Assembly (NCBI GenBank): GCA_000803105.1
Contig: JTDA01000014.1
Location: 1-64,000 of the forward strand
From: Coprobacter secundus
GTDB lineage: Bacteria > Bacteroidota > Bacteroidia > Bacteroidales > Coprobacteraceae
Length of the DNA: 64,000 nt
Direction: 5' to 3'
Position numbers and translations under genes: made by a program. The notes beneath the pieces were generated by a model. It was not told the DNA's origin. It did not search any database and saw only the letters and a list, made by a program, of their open reading frames with translations. Every line of letters starts with the position of its first letter. Position 1 is the stretch's first letter. Of this stretch, positions 1 to 9,485 are shown one piece after another.

Positions 1-32
1 GAATTCTGCTCAGGCATTGTTATTTTTGGGTT

Positions 33-2900
33 TTATTCGTATGATGTGATATTTTTTACACCTTTTATTTCTGTGTTTTTGATTTCGGAATTGAATAAAT
101 TGAACAATTCCGGTTCGGATATTTGTACATGAGGAGAAAAATGTGGGGAATCCATATATTCCAAAATAGAATTATATAATTGAGAACCCTCTGGTTTGTC
201 CATGATGTTATCCAGATTGCACGAACATATCAGAAGTTTGCCTTTGCCCATTTGAAACTCGAAAATCAATCCTAATTTATGATTCCTTTCGATATTATCT
301 ATAACTTGTACCAGTGGAATGTAATTTTTTAGATTATTTAGAATGATGGGACGGGAATTTTTCAATATAGACCACCATTGCCAATTGGAATGGGACTCGG
401 TGGGAAAATCTAAGAAAAGAGGATGTGATGGGTCCGTAAGTATAGAAAGTGTTCCGGGAGAAACAGTTCGGTTCAGAGATTCGGATATACTTTTGAACAT
501 TGAGAAATTCCAATAATCTGGAGAAAACATTCCTCCGACACTTACTTTTTCTATTTCTTTCGAGTCTGGAAGCAGCAAAATTTTTCGGCCTTCTTTTAAT
601 AGGTTGAACATTTGCTTGTCTATTTTTCGGCATATGGTAATATTCTGTTTTCGGAGAATATTTCTTTTGGGATATACCCATATTTTATATTTGTTTTGAT
701 ATGGTGTTCCTTCGATAGAAATTGATAGAGTCAGATTAGTTGATTTTTTTACTGACTTTAGAGACACTTCGAATTCTCCTATATGATTCAGTTTTCCATT
801 TTGCAATTGAGTATACCACTGTTGTTTCGCAATGGTATCTCCGGAGTCATTTGATAAATATGCGTTTATAGTTTGTTTTCCTACTGTTTTTTCTGCATAG
901 TTACTTATTTTTATGGTAGATAGGAAAACTTCATCGTTGTTCCAACAATATTTATCAAATAAAGCTAAAGGTACGACCCGATTGCAAAATTGGGAAAATT
1001 CAAAAGGTTCTATGATACCTTTACTTTCCATGAAGGCATCCAGTAATCCTACCAATGCAGTCCCTTGTCCAGGAAAGTCTTGTAGGTCAAGCATTTGGAA
1101 TCCTCCGAATTCAGGGGTCCGTAAAGCCATTTCTATGTCTTCTCGGTAACATATAGCTGCAAATTTTCCGGATGCAAAGTGTAAATCTTCAATTTGTTTA
1201 AGTAAATTATTTTGAGCTAATCGTTGTTTGAATATCTCTAAATTTGCAGGACGTAATATTCCGGTATATTTGTTTATTTCTTTGAAATCCGGCAATATCT
1301 GGAATTGTCCGGTCTCATGTCCGATAATCGGGACTGTACACCCCGATAAAGCTTGCGTGTATGTGCGTCGGGTAGAGGGATACATCCCGTTGATATATCC
1401 ACCGTCAAATTCATCTGCAAAGGAGAAAGAGGCACGGACATTTCGTGCGTATGTTGAATCTGTAGACTGTCGCGTGCGGCATGTTACAAAGAAATCTTCT
1501 TTACCGATTCTGCCTTTATTCCCTAAAAAATTGTTTGAACCGCTGGAATATAATATTCGAGAATCTTGTTGTTGCAGATTTTCTACGATATGGGCTATGA
1601 CGATGCTGTCTCCTGATAATTCATTTCCTAAAGCCATCATTACAAAAGACGGATGATTCCCATAACTCTTTAAGATTTCTTGTGAAGTCTCTTTTATATA
1701 AGAGAGTAATGGTTCGTTTCCGGTATTGACACTACCCCATATAGGGAGTTCCGGCTGAAGATATATGCCTTCTATATCTGCAGCTTCGAATGCAGCTTCA
1801 GGAGGAGTCCAAGTGTGGAAGCGATAATGATTGATACCGTATGATTTGGCTATTTTGAAAATCTTTCGCCATTCTTCGGCTTCCGTGGCCGGATACCCAG
1901 TCAGCGGGAAGACGCAAGCGTCATGCTTTCCGCGTAAAAAAGTCTTTATACCGTTAATGGTAAATTGATTTTTATTGGTTTTAAATTCCCGTAAACCAAA
2001 ATTTGTTATGGAGGTATCTTGCTCTGTCCCTGTAGATAGTATTGCCGTCAGACGATAAAGCTCCGGATCGAATTCGCTCCACGAAAGGGCATCTTTTCCC
2101 AGATAATAAGATAATTCGATGTTATTTATACCTTTATGTAAGGTAATAGGGTATGTTTGCTTCTTTGCGTTGTGCTTATTTTTTGTATTCCAGGTTTCGG
2201 CATGTAGAGAAATTTTGGCCTTTTCATTGTGGGTTGAAAATATTTTTACCTTTGCCGAAATGCGTTTTTTTTGATAATTGGGGGAAATCTGTATGTCAGT
2301 TATATGATTTATCGGTTTTGCTTCAATATAAATTTTCCCAATGATGCCATTCCAGTTGGTTTGAGTATGTTCTGTCCATGCATGAGAACCTTTTGTTTCT
2401 TGAGGGAATGCTTGCTGGTCGTTGTTGACCATGATGGTTAATGTATGTTTCCCCGGTTTTAGGTTGGGGGGCAATTGGAAAATTTGGGGAGTAAGAATGT
2501 TTCTGCTACTGCCTATGAATAGGCTGTCTATCCAAACATTTGTCTCTTTTGTCCGCTCCAGAAAGAGAGTTACGTGTTTATTCGAAAAAAATTCGGGAAT
2601 ATAGATTTCTTTCTTATACCAGGCTGCACCGGAATAAGTATATATTCTTGAAAGATGAGCTGTAGTAAAGATTGTATTTTTATTTCCCTTTTTGTTTTCG
2701 TCTGTGGTTCCCGGTAGAATGACCGTTTCGGAGAAATTTTTTAAATACCATTTGTTTTTTATACCGATAGCAGCACTATCAAGGGAAAATTGCCATTCTC
2801 CAGACAGATAAATTCTATTTTGCTTTTGAGCAGAAACCTTGGAGAATAGAAAAAATAATAATGGTATTATGATTAATAGGATTATCCGACTTGTTTTCAT
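33..2900 (-). CDS. Glycoside hydrolase family 2 protein, secreted
   Basis: This is a probable exo-acting beta-glycosidase (beta-galactosidase-like GH2), last gene of the leftward PUL. An N-terminal signal peptide (hydrophobic run after MKTSR) predicts export to the periplasm. The order is a sugar-binding jelly-roll domain (about residues 25-195), an Ig-like domain (about 200-305) and a TIM barrel with the GNE motif at Glu427 (general acid/base) and Glu529 in an IGHETGQ context (nucleophile), followed by a C-terminal beta-rich region. I place the start at the ATG at 2900; a TTG six codons upstream in frame is less likely. It follows the GH43 gene by 29 nt, so it is probably co-transcribed. The GH2 family covers beta-galactosidases, glucuronidases and mannosidases, and the sequence alone does not settle the substrate. 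The 3' end lies 32 nt from the window edge, so further PUL genes may lie outside. Confidence 0.85.
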   Translation of the reverse strand: MKTSRIILLIIIPLLFFLFSKVSAQKQNRIYLSGEWQFSLDSAAIGIKNKWYLKNFSETVILPGTTDENKKGNKNTIFTTAHLSRIYTYSGAAWYKKEIYIPEFFSNKHVTLFLERTKETNVWIDSLFIGSSRNILTPQIFQLPPNLKPGKHTLTIMVNNDQQAFPQETKGSHAWTEHTQTNWNGIIGKIYIEAKPINHITDIQISPNYQKKRISAKVKIFSTHNEKAKISLHAETWNTKNKHNAKKQTYPITLHKGINNIELSYYLGKDALSWSEFDPELYRLTAILSTGTEQDTSITNFGLREFKTNKNQFTINGIKTFLRGKHDACVFPLTGYPATEAEEWRKIFKIAKSYGINHYRFHTWTPPEAAFEAADIEGIYLQPELPIWGSVNTGNEPLLSYIKETSQEILKSYGNHPSFVMMALGNELSGDSIVIAHIVENLQQQDSRILYSSGSNNFLGNKGRIGKEDFFVTCRTRQSTDSTYARNVRASFSFADEFDGGYINGMYPSTRRTYTQALSGCTVPIIGHETGQFQILPDFKEINKYTGILRPANLEIFKQRLAQNNLLKQIEDLHFASGKFAAICYREDIEMALRTPEFGGFQMLDLQDFPGQGTALVGLLDAFMESKGIIEPFEFSQFCNRVVPLALFDKYCWNNDEVFLSTIKISNYAEKTVGKQTINAYLSNDSGDTIAKQQWYTQLQNGKLNHIGEFEVSLKSVKKSTNLTLSISIEGTPYQNKYKIWVYPKRNILRKQNITICRKIDKQMFNLLKEGRKILLLPDSKEIEKVSVGGMFSPDYWNFSMFKSISESLNRTVSPGTLSILTDPSHPLFLDFPTESHSNWQWWSILKNSRPIILNNLKNYIPLVQVIDNIERNHKLGLIFEFQMGKGKLLICSCNLDNIMDKPEGSQLYNSILEYMDSPHFSPHVQISEPELFNLFNSEIKNTEIKGVKNITSYE

Positions 2901-2929
2901 GTTTTTGTTGTTATACAATACAAAGATTG

Positions 2930-4855
2930 TTAGTTGTTATCTGCTGATAGTCGTGCTATTTCATTTTCAGAAACAATTCCTTTCCAATATATTAAACGGG
3001 CAACAAGCCCATTGAATCTGACCATAGTCGTATTTCCGGCTGAGAGGAATAGTTCTCCTCCATTTTGGAAAACAGTACGACCAGACTTTTGTGCGATTAG
3101 TTTTCCATTAAGATATACTTTGACCTCTTTTTTGTGTAAATCATTGACAGACGCATCTCCCTCAAAGGAAAAAGCGATATCGTTCCATGTGTTTATTTTT
3201 AGTCGAGGCATATCCTGCATAAGAACGTTATCGAGGTATTGCTCCGTGAGAATTATGCCGGGAGGAATTTTATTGGGTTGAGAACCGAAGTATGAGCGTT
3301 CTCCAAATACGACATCCAAGTTTCCGTTTTTGGTGGTATATATACTCCATCTATTGGGTATGGACAATATTTCCATATCACGCCATCCGGTATTTTTGAG
3401 TAATACTCTTATCCAAACGGTAAAATTATTGTTATCATTTAATGGAGGAATTCCTGAATCAGAAAAGAAGCGAAGACTTCCGTTACTGATGTCAACGGCT
3501 CGTATGGAATCATTTCCGAAAGGTAATTTTTCAAATTTCAGTATTCCGGCGTCGTTCCAACCTTCGCTACTGATTAAAGACCGATAGGTTTCCCCTGCGT
3601 TATTTTTTAGATAGATTTCTTTTTTTTCAAAAACTTTTCCTTCGTTTATTGGGGAATTATCAGATAGAGATGAAAAATTCCAGTCACCTATTCGCCTGGC
3701 TTTTTGAGTATATTTTTTTAAGGGCAGTAATCGTGGTGAGTCAAAAGGTGGAGGGGTAGGATAAGATGGAATGGGCTTAGGGGCTTTCTTCATTTGTCTT
3801 ATCTTTCCATTTGCTAATATTTGAGTTATTGTATCGAACGGGGTAGGATTGCTTACGGCTATTGTTCCGTCAGGTAAAAATGATACCGGGTCGATGCAAA
3901 GATAGTCTTCGCATGTGGCATCGAACTTCTCATTTTTGTATGAATACCACCAATTGTTGTCGGGGCCGTCAAAAACAGAGACGTGTCCTCCCCAGAAAAT
4001 TCCCGGATTTTTGTCTTGTGTCCATGGTCCCATAGGGTGGTTGGCGTAAGCGACTGTGACCCAATACTGGAATCTTTGATATGAATCTCTTCCCGGAACG
4101 TGTACTGAGTAAAAAAGATAGTATTTCCCGTTTCGTTCTTTTATCCATTGGCCTTCTTTCCAACTGTCTACCCAAAATTTATTTTGGCTTGGACTATCAT
4201 CAATAGCAACTTTTTCCTCTCCAACCCAGTGTATGTCCCCTTTCTCTATTCCGCTTAAATCAACTTCTTGTACACAGATTTTATGGCCTATTTTGTAAAC
4301 ATATACTTTTCCGTCTTTATCTTCGAATAAATTTGCATCGCATCCGCCACCTTTAAGTTGAGTGAAGTGTTTGTAGGGACCGGTGATAGAGTCGGCAACT
4401 CCGATAAAGCAGTCAGAATTACCGTGCTTTAGATTTCCGGCACAGACAACGATATAAAATTTGTTGTGGATTTTTCTAATTTCAGGGGCCCAGAACAGGT
4501 CTTTGTAAGGGCAGTCGGTCGGGAGGTCTTCTGATTTTATAATCCATCCTTCTGCTTTCCAATCTTTAAAGTTGGCAGTGGAGTAAAGTCTTACACCTGG
4601 CGACATTCCATTATTTCGTTTTATAGGATCATATTGAGAGCCTGGGGGAATCATAGTGTGTGTGAGATAATATCGATTACCCTCTTTAATAATATGAGGA
4701 TCTCGTACTAAGTCGGTGTACCATCCTGCAGCTTTGTCAAAGTGGATGGGATTTTGATATTCGAATATTACCGAGGAAGTATCTTTTTTTTGTTTGTTAC
4801 ATCCGAAGTGTAGCAACAAAGTACTAATAATAAAAATATAAGAAAGTCTATTCAT
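2930..4855 (-). CDS. GH43-like lipoprotein with C-terminal LamG-type domain
   Basis: A five-bladed beta-propeller glycosidase of the GH43 type, probably anchored as a lipoprotein (signal ends FGC, Cys19). Candidate catalytic residues are Asp52 in VRDP (base), Asp173 in CDANLF (pKa modulator) and Glu234 in KEGQW (acid). A WGGH motif near residue 290 fits the conserved active-site His. Residues about 430-640 look like a concanavalin-A/LamG fold that probably binds carbohydrate. The propeller resembles the tandem GH43 proteins encoded at 9486-10628 and 8293-9479, which lack the C-terminal domain. GH43 enzymes act mostly on alpha-L-arabinofuranosides, beta-xylosides or beta-galactosides; I cannot assign a subfamily. 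The gene lies 12 nt after the preceding GH43 gene, in the PUL operon. Confidence 0.82.
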   Translation of the reverse strand: MNRLSYIFIISTLLLHFGCNKQKKDTSSVIFEYQNPIHFDKAAGWYTDLVRDPHIIKEGNRYYLTHTMIPPGSQYDPIKRNNGMSPGVRLYSTANFKDWKAEGWIIKSEDLPTDCPYKDLFWAPEIRKIHNKFYIVVCAGNLKHGNSDCFIGVADSITGPYKHFTQLKGGGCDANLFEDKDGKVYVYKIGHKICVQEVDLSGIEKGDIHWVGEEKVAIDDSPSQNKFWVDSWKEGQWIKERNGKYYLFYSVHVPGRDSYQRFQYWVTVAYANHPMGPWTQDKNPGIFWGGHVSVFDGPDNNWWYSYKNEKFDATCEDYLCIDPVSFLPDGTIAVSNPTPFDTITQILANGKIRQMKKAPKPIPSYPTPPPFDSPRLLPLKKYTQKARRIGDWNFSSLSDNSPINEGKVFEKKEIYLKNNAGETYRSLISSEGWNDAGILKFEKLPFGNDSIRAVDISNGSLRFFSDSGIPPLNDNNNFTVWIRVLLKNTGWRDMEILSIPNRWSIYTTKNGNLDVVFGERSYFGSQPNKIPPGIILTEQYLDNVLMQDMPRLKINTWNDIAFSFEGDASVNDLHKKEVKVYLNGKLIAQKSGRTVFQNGGELFLSAGNTTMVRFNGLVARLIYWKGIVSENEIARLSADNN

Positions 4856-4867
4856 TAGATGAAAGTT

Positions 4868-6370
4868 TTATAAGGTGCGGTATTTGAAGTCATCAATTTG
4901 TATTTTTCCATTTCCGTCTCCAATAACAGCGATTTTTAAAGAACCGAAATTTTCGAGAATATTTGTATGGTAACCGCTGACGTCAAATGCATCAGGATAT
5001 GAAGTCCATGTTTCTCCGTCTTTGCTATAACTGATGTAGACGTTGTAGTTTAGTATGGTTAATTTGAAATAAGATGTATCGGGTATGGGGATTTTGTCTC
5101 CAAATGGCTGTCTGTTTTTGTGTATTCCACTTATTATTCCGTTTTTCAGAATCATGCCGGCATAATAATTTTTATCGTAATACAAGACGAGTCCAGTTTC
5201 AATATTTTGGTCAGGAATAATTTTGAACTGAACTTCAAAATTTTTATCACACATCGGTAACATGAGACCGTTTATGTTACCTTGCTTACACATTATAGTC
5301 AAACATTTATTTTGTAACTTGCAATTATTATAAGCATCAGCGTTTGTAAAAGTCCATTGTTTGTTGAGAGTACCGGATGAGAAATCATCATTTTTCGGAC
5401 GGGTATTTTCTGTAAAAAAATAGTCTTTGGCTTTTTTCGTGTTTTTTATTCCGGATTTTATCCAGCCGTCTTGAGTCCAGACTACAGGTTCAAGTAAAGT
5501 CTTGCGTCCCATAGGGAGATGTCCGTTTTCATATCCATGGTATATAGCATACCATTGCCCTTTAGGACCTTCGAATATTGTTGCATGGCCTTTTGAACGC
5601 CATGTTTCAAATGGAGAAAAGGTTTTGATTAAAGGATTATATGGGCTATCTTCGAATGGGCCGAAGGGTGATTTTGAGCGAGCAACAGAGGCCATATGGC
5701 TTGTTGCCGGTCCTCCGGTTCCCCCTTGTGCCGATATGATATAATAGTACCCACTGCGGTATAGTATTTTAGGACTTTCGAGGCAGAAGCACTCTACGCC
5801 ATAATTGTTGCTGAATTTCCATCCATCATATACTTTTGTTTCTTTACCTGATATAGATAATCCGTCAGAGGACAATTGTACTACTCGACCGTTATCGATA
5901 TAGAGATAGCGATTACCATTTTTGTCGACTAAATGTCCTGGGTCTATTCCGCTTACGCCCTTTATTATTTGGGGATTACTCCAAGGGCCGGCTGGGTTTG
6001 TAGCGGTCATGACATAAATATGACCACCTGCAGGAAAGTAAAGGTAGAACGTGCCATTGTGCTTTATTAACTCAGGTGCCCAAACGGCACCGGCGACAGG
6101 TGTTTTTAGTGCATAATCGAGTCGTTTCCAGTGTAGTAAATCATTTGATTGCCATATCATAAGACTGGGAAATCCTCCAAAGGAAGTTGTCATATAATAA
6201 TTGTCTCCATCTTTTACTATGGTCGGGTCCGGAAAGTCTCCGTCTAATAAAATAGAAATACCATTTGGAATTTTTTTTGCATTTATTGGGGTTGTAAGGA
6301 TAATGCTTTGTATGCTGAATAATGAAATAATTATCAGCCATGTTTTATAATTTAGAATGCTATTTTTCAT
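4868..6370 (-). CDS. GH43 glycosidase with C-terminal beta-sandwich domain
   Basis: A secreted GH43 enzyme of the beta-xylosidase/arabinofuranosidase architecture: signal peptide (about residues 1-31), five-bladed propeller (about 40-310), then a concanavalin-like C-terminal domain (about 325-500) typical of two-domain GH43 proteins. Catalytic residues visible are Asp48 in DFPDP (base), Asp143 in GIDPG (pKa modulator) and Glu198 in LESPK (acid). It is clearly different from the other three GH43 proteins of this locus, which carry LRDP or VRDP, CD(T/A)NLF and MEGPW-like motifs. The ATG start has an immediate signal peptide. It sits 10 nt after the GH110 gene. Substrate within GH43 is not determined; arabinofuranoside or xyloside cleavage is most likely from the family. 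Confidence 0.85.
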   Translation of the reverse strand: MKNSILNYKTWLIIISLFSIQSIILTTPINAKKIPNGISILLDGDFPDPTIVKDGDNYYMTTSFGGFPSLMIWQSNDLLHWKRLDYALKTPVAGAVWAPELIKHNGTFYLYFPAGGHIYVMTATNPAGPWSNPQIIKGVSGIDPGHLVDKNGNRYLYIDNGRVVQLSSDGLSISGKETKVYDGWKFSNNYGVECFCLESPKILYRSGYYYIISAQGGTGGPATSHMASVARSKSPFGPFEDSPYNPLIKTFSPFETWRSKGHATIFEGPKGQWYAIYHGYENGHLPMGRKTLLEPVVWTQDGWIKSGIKNTKKAKDYFFTENTRPKNDDFSSGTLNKQWTFTNADAYNNCKLQNKCLTIMCKQGNINGLMLPMCDKNFEVQFKIIPDQNIETGLVLYYDKNYYAGMILKNGIISGIHKNRQPFGDKIPIPDTSYFKLTILNYNVYISYSKDGETWTSYPDAFDVSGYHTNILENFGSLKIAVIGDGNGKIQIDDFKYRTL

Positions 6371-6380
6371 ATCACTTTTT

Positions 6381-8267
6381 TTAGTTCCATTGCATATGGG
6401 TATTCAGATTCTCTATCGGTTTTATAATAAATTTGTCTTTTTTATCTGTTTGGACATCTGTTTCTCTCATGTGTTCAATCAGAATGTCCCGAGTGGTATA
6501 CTTGCTATCAAATACGTTTTTATTGATTTTTACGTCCCGACATCCATCTAAAAGAAATGTGGCTTGTTGCCAAGTATAAGGCTTATAATCGAATGTTTTG
6601 ATAATTTTGTTACCAGTAAAGTGCAGAGCTCTTGTCGATACGGCACGTATTAGTGGTGCATCGAATACTTTAAATGTGTTATCATATATTTTTATATTTT
6701 TATGATAGGGTTCTGCATCGGCATCTTGTGGTATGTGCGATGGGGTAATTGTAATGACTGCTTCTCCCCATTCGGCTCTGGAGCCATGTTTATTCCCGGA
6801 AGTCAAACAATTGTCAAAAACGTTATTTCGGATATGTACATTATTGTTGGCTCCGGATTCGAACCAATAATTAAAATCTCCTTCGATAAGTATTGCAGTT
6901 CCTGCAGTACGAAAATAATTATCTTCTATGATAACCTCTTTGGGGGTAGTTACTAATATACCTCTTGCCCTGTGGCGTTTTAATATTTGACAATTTCTGA
7001 TTTCGAGCCTTGGAGTCCACGTTTTACATTCGAGAAAATCTCCGCTTTTGGTATTTGCCGGTAGTTCTCTGTCGAAAGTAATCGTATAACCGATGTGATG
7101 GTCATTTTGGTAGATTTTGGTTTTGGATTTGACCGTACGTGTTTCCCCACGTTGTGCCAGTGTCGGGTCGATAAACCAATATTCATCACCAATGGCAATA
7201 GAGTTTCCAGAACCTTTTCCTTGCGAGGCTACTTCTATTGTATTTTTATCATTGACTCTTGTAATTTTTATGCTTGTACCGTGTACATTAATGAAATCGT
7301 CACCTTGTCCGGTGTGGACACAATTGAGGATTTTTATGGTTCCTTTACATTCAGAAAAATGGGAGGCATCGGCAATACTACTGAAATACCGTCCTTTAGC
7401 ATCGTTTACTTTCACTGAAGCATTGTCCATTGTAATATTTTCTGAGCGATATCCACTGAATCCGTTACTTAAAGTATGATATAGCGTAATATTTTTTAGC
7501 AATATATCTTTACTCCTGCCTATGGAGATACCTTGTGCAAAGTAACGAACGTGAAAGAGGGAAACCATTGTTCCTTTTGGAGGAATTATTTTAGGTTTCC
7601 CATGGAAACGGAGAATACCTTCTTGGGTTTCTTCTGCAATCTGTTCGAAAATCGATCCTAATGTACTGTCCCATGTGTTGTAGGCTATTTCTTTTGATTT
7701 TTTATCGTACATAGTAGAATACATCGTTAAAATAGGCAATTTCCAGTTTTCTCCTAAAAAGAGAACTTTTCCGTTTTCTATGGTATAAGGATAATTTTTT
7801 TTATCGACTTTTAAATCCAGATATTTATCTGTAGCTTCTATTATTTCTCCTTGAGATATCATGGGACGGTCCCAATCGACCGAAAAATTTTGTAATGTAA
7901 CATTTGTGCAAGAATTGATGGCTGCTACTTGCATTTTTCCATGATATATAAATTCAGAACCGCCACCATCAAAAGTAATATCTTTCAGATTTTGTAATAA
8001 GAAACCAATTGTTGTTTCTCTTTTCATAATATCTATTTCATCATTGATACTTTTATCCGGATAAAAGTCATACCTCCCTTGTGGAAAATAAAGTGTCGTT
8101 CCCGGTTGTTGCCGGCATATTTCCAAGGCCTTTTTCAGATATGGTCTTGTATCTTCTCCGGTGTTTGGTTTTAATCCGAAATCTGTTATCGATATGCGGT
8201 TATGAGCATTTGCCAAAAGGATACCGCTCATCCATAATAAAAATAGGAAATGAACTTTATTTCTCAT
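6381..8267 (-). CDS. GH110 alpha-1,3-galactosidase, secreted
   Basis: A right-handed parallel beta-helix protein of the GH110 family, which hydrolyses terminal alpha-1,3-linked galactose with inversion. A signal peptide covers about residues 1-21. The family N-terminal signature (ISITDFG, then YFPQGRYDFYP) is followed by many short N-I-T/N-V-T helix turns. Asp300 (ADASHF) and the pair Asp323-Asp324 (QGDDFINVHG) have the 23-24 residue spacing known for the three catalytic carboxylates of GH110 enzymes. It lies between the frameshifted GH43 gene (25 nt) and the two-domain GH43 gene (10 nt). Whether it prefers branched blood-group-B-like or linear alpha-galactose cannot be read from the sequence. 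Confidence 0.85.
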   Translation of the reverse strand: MRNKVHFLFLLWMSGILLANAHNRISITDFGLKPNTGEDTRPYLKKALEICRQQPGTTLYFPQGRYDFYPDKSINDEIDIMKRETTIGFLLQNLKDITFDGGGSEFIYHGKMQVAAINSCTNVTLQNFSVDWDRPMISQGEIIEATDKYLDLKVDKKNYPYTIENGKVLFLGENWKLPILTMYSTMYDKKSKEIAYNTWDSTLGSIFEQIAEETQEGILRFHGKPKIIPPKGTMVSLFHVRYFAQGISIGRSKDILLKNITLYHTLSNGFSGYRSENITMDNASVKVNDAKGRYFSSIADASHFSECKGTIKILNCVHTGQGDDFINVHGTSIKITRVNDKNTIEVASQGKGSGNSIAIGDEYWFIDPTLAQRGETRTVKSKTKIYQNDHHIGYTITFDRELPANTKSGDFLECKTWTPRLEIRNCQILKRHRARGILVTTPKEVIIEDNYFRTAGTAILIEGDFNYWFESGANNNVHIRNNVFDNCLTSGNKHGSRAEWGEAVITITPSHIPQDADAEPYHKNIKIYDNTFKVFDAPLIRAVSTRALHFTGNKIIKTFDYKPYTWQQATFLLDGCRDVKINKNVFDSKYTTRDILIEHMRETDVQTDKKDKFIIKPIENLNTHMQWN

Positions 8268-8292
8268 GTTATATATAATATTTGATGTTTTA

Positions 8293-9479
8293 TTATTTAT
8301 CTTTAGGCCCCATATAGGTGATCGTTTTACTGCCTACTGTGGGGGTGGATTTTATGACTGCACCTTCTTCATTGAAAGTAACCGGGTCGATGTTCAGTAA
8401 TCCCTGGCAAATACCACCGGCCTCACCTCTATATGAGAACCACTCTTTCCCATCCGGACCTTCGAATATGGCGATATGTCCTCCTAAGAAAACTTGAGGT
8501 TCTTTTTATAAGGTCCCCAAATGTTATCGGCTGTTGCTGTTCCTACCCAGTAACCTTCTTCCAAATCATGAACGAATTCCGGATCTGTTTTTTTTCGATA
8601 AGGAGAGCCGGTGTAGAGAATATATTTGCCGTCTTTTTTCGTCATCCAGGGACCCTCCATATAGTCCGGGTCAAAATTTTTGCCAACATCACTGTTATCG
8701 GCTGATACAATCATTTTCCGTTCACCGATAAGTCGTATGTTATTATCTTCTATACCAGTAAGGTCAACTTCTTGTATATACATTTCTCCGAAAGGCATGA
8801 TTGCATATGTTTTTCCATTTTCATCTTCAAATAGATTTGTATCACAACCAGCGCCTTCAAGGTAAGTAATATGTTCATAAGGACCTGTGATATTATTCGA
8901 TACACCAACAAAAGCTTTAGTGCCCATCTGACCGTCCGGGTTATAAGCTTCTTTAATCCAGTTATCGGCGTAGAAAATAAGGTAAAATTTATTTTTGATT
9001 TTATGTATTTCGGGTGCCCAGAAACGGTGTTTATATGGGCAATTTACTACTAATTCGCTGGATTTTACCAGCCATTTTTCAAATATCCAGTTTTTGAGGT
9101 CTTTAGAAGAATATAGTCGTATCCCTGGGGAGGAGTTCATATCGGGTTTGCTCTCATCTTTACTGGTATGGTGTGTAAATGGATAATGAGTATAGACCAG
9201 ATAATATGTATCGCCTTCTCTGATTATGCAAGGGTCACGTAATTCGGTTATCATTCTTTCTGTACTCCCGTCGAAATAAGGGTAAGAGAAAGTTGAAGGA
9301 TTGTTAAATGTAAATGCTTTCTCTATCAACTCAGGTGGTTCAGGGTCGTTATTGTCCTGCCCATTATTGGTATTAGGGTCAGTAATATCAGGGTCAGATT
9401 TACATGAGCAGACAGAGAATCCTATAATTATAAGAATGGTCAGGGTACAAATTATTTTATCTGTTAATATTATTCTCAT
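8293..9479 (-). pseudogene. GH43-like lipoprotein, frameshifted near 8503-8507
   Basis: A close paralogue of the next gene (9486-10628), disrupted late in the reading frame. The uninterrupted frame (9479 to 8484) gives 331 residues ending YKKNLKFS. One A is missing from a run (T5 on the + strand at 8503-8507); the paralogue has six at 9705-9710. Adding one A restores about 64 more codons that align throughout with the paralogue (FLGGHIAIFEGPDGKEW and a GEAGG segment) to a TAA at 8295-8293. The lost part holds the conserved GGH histidine, so the truncated product is unlikely to be active. The signal peptide ends VCSC, and the acidic stretch after the Cys resembles a Bacteroidetes surface-export signal. 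Base, modulator and acid motifs (LRDP, CDTNLF, MEGPW) lie before the lesion. A sequencing error is possible. Confidence 0.85.
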
Positions 9480-9485
9480 ATCTTT

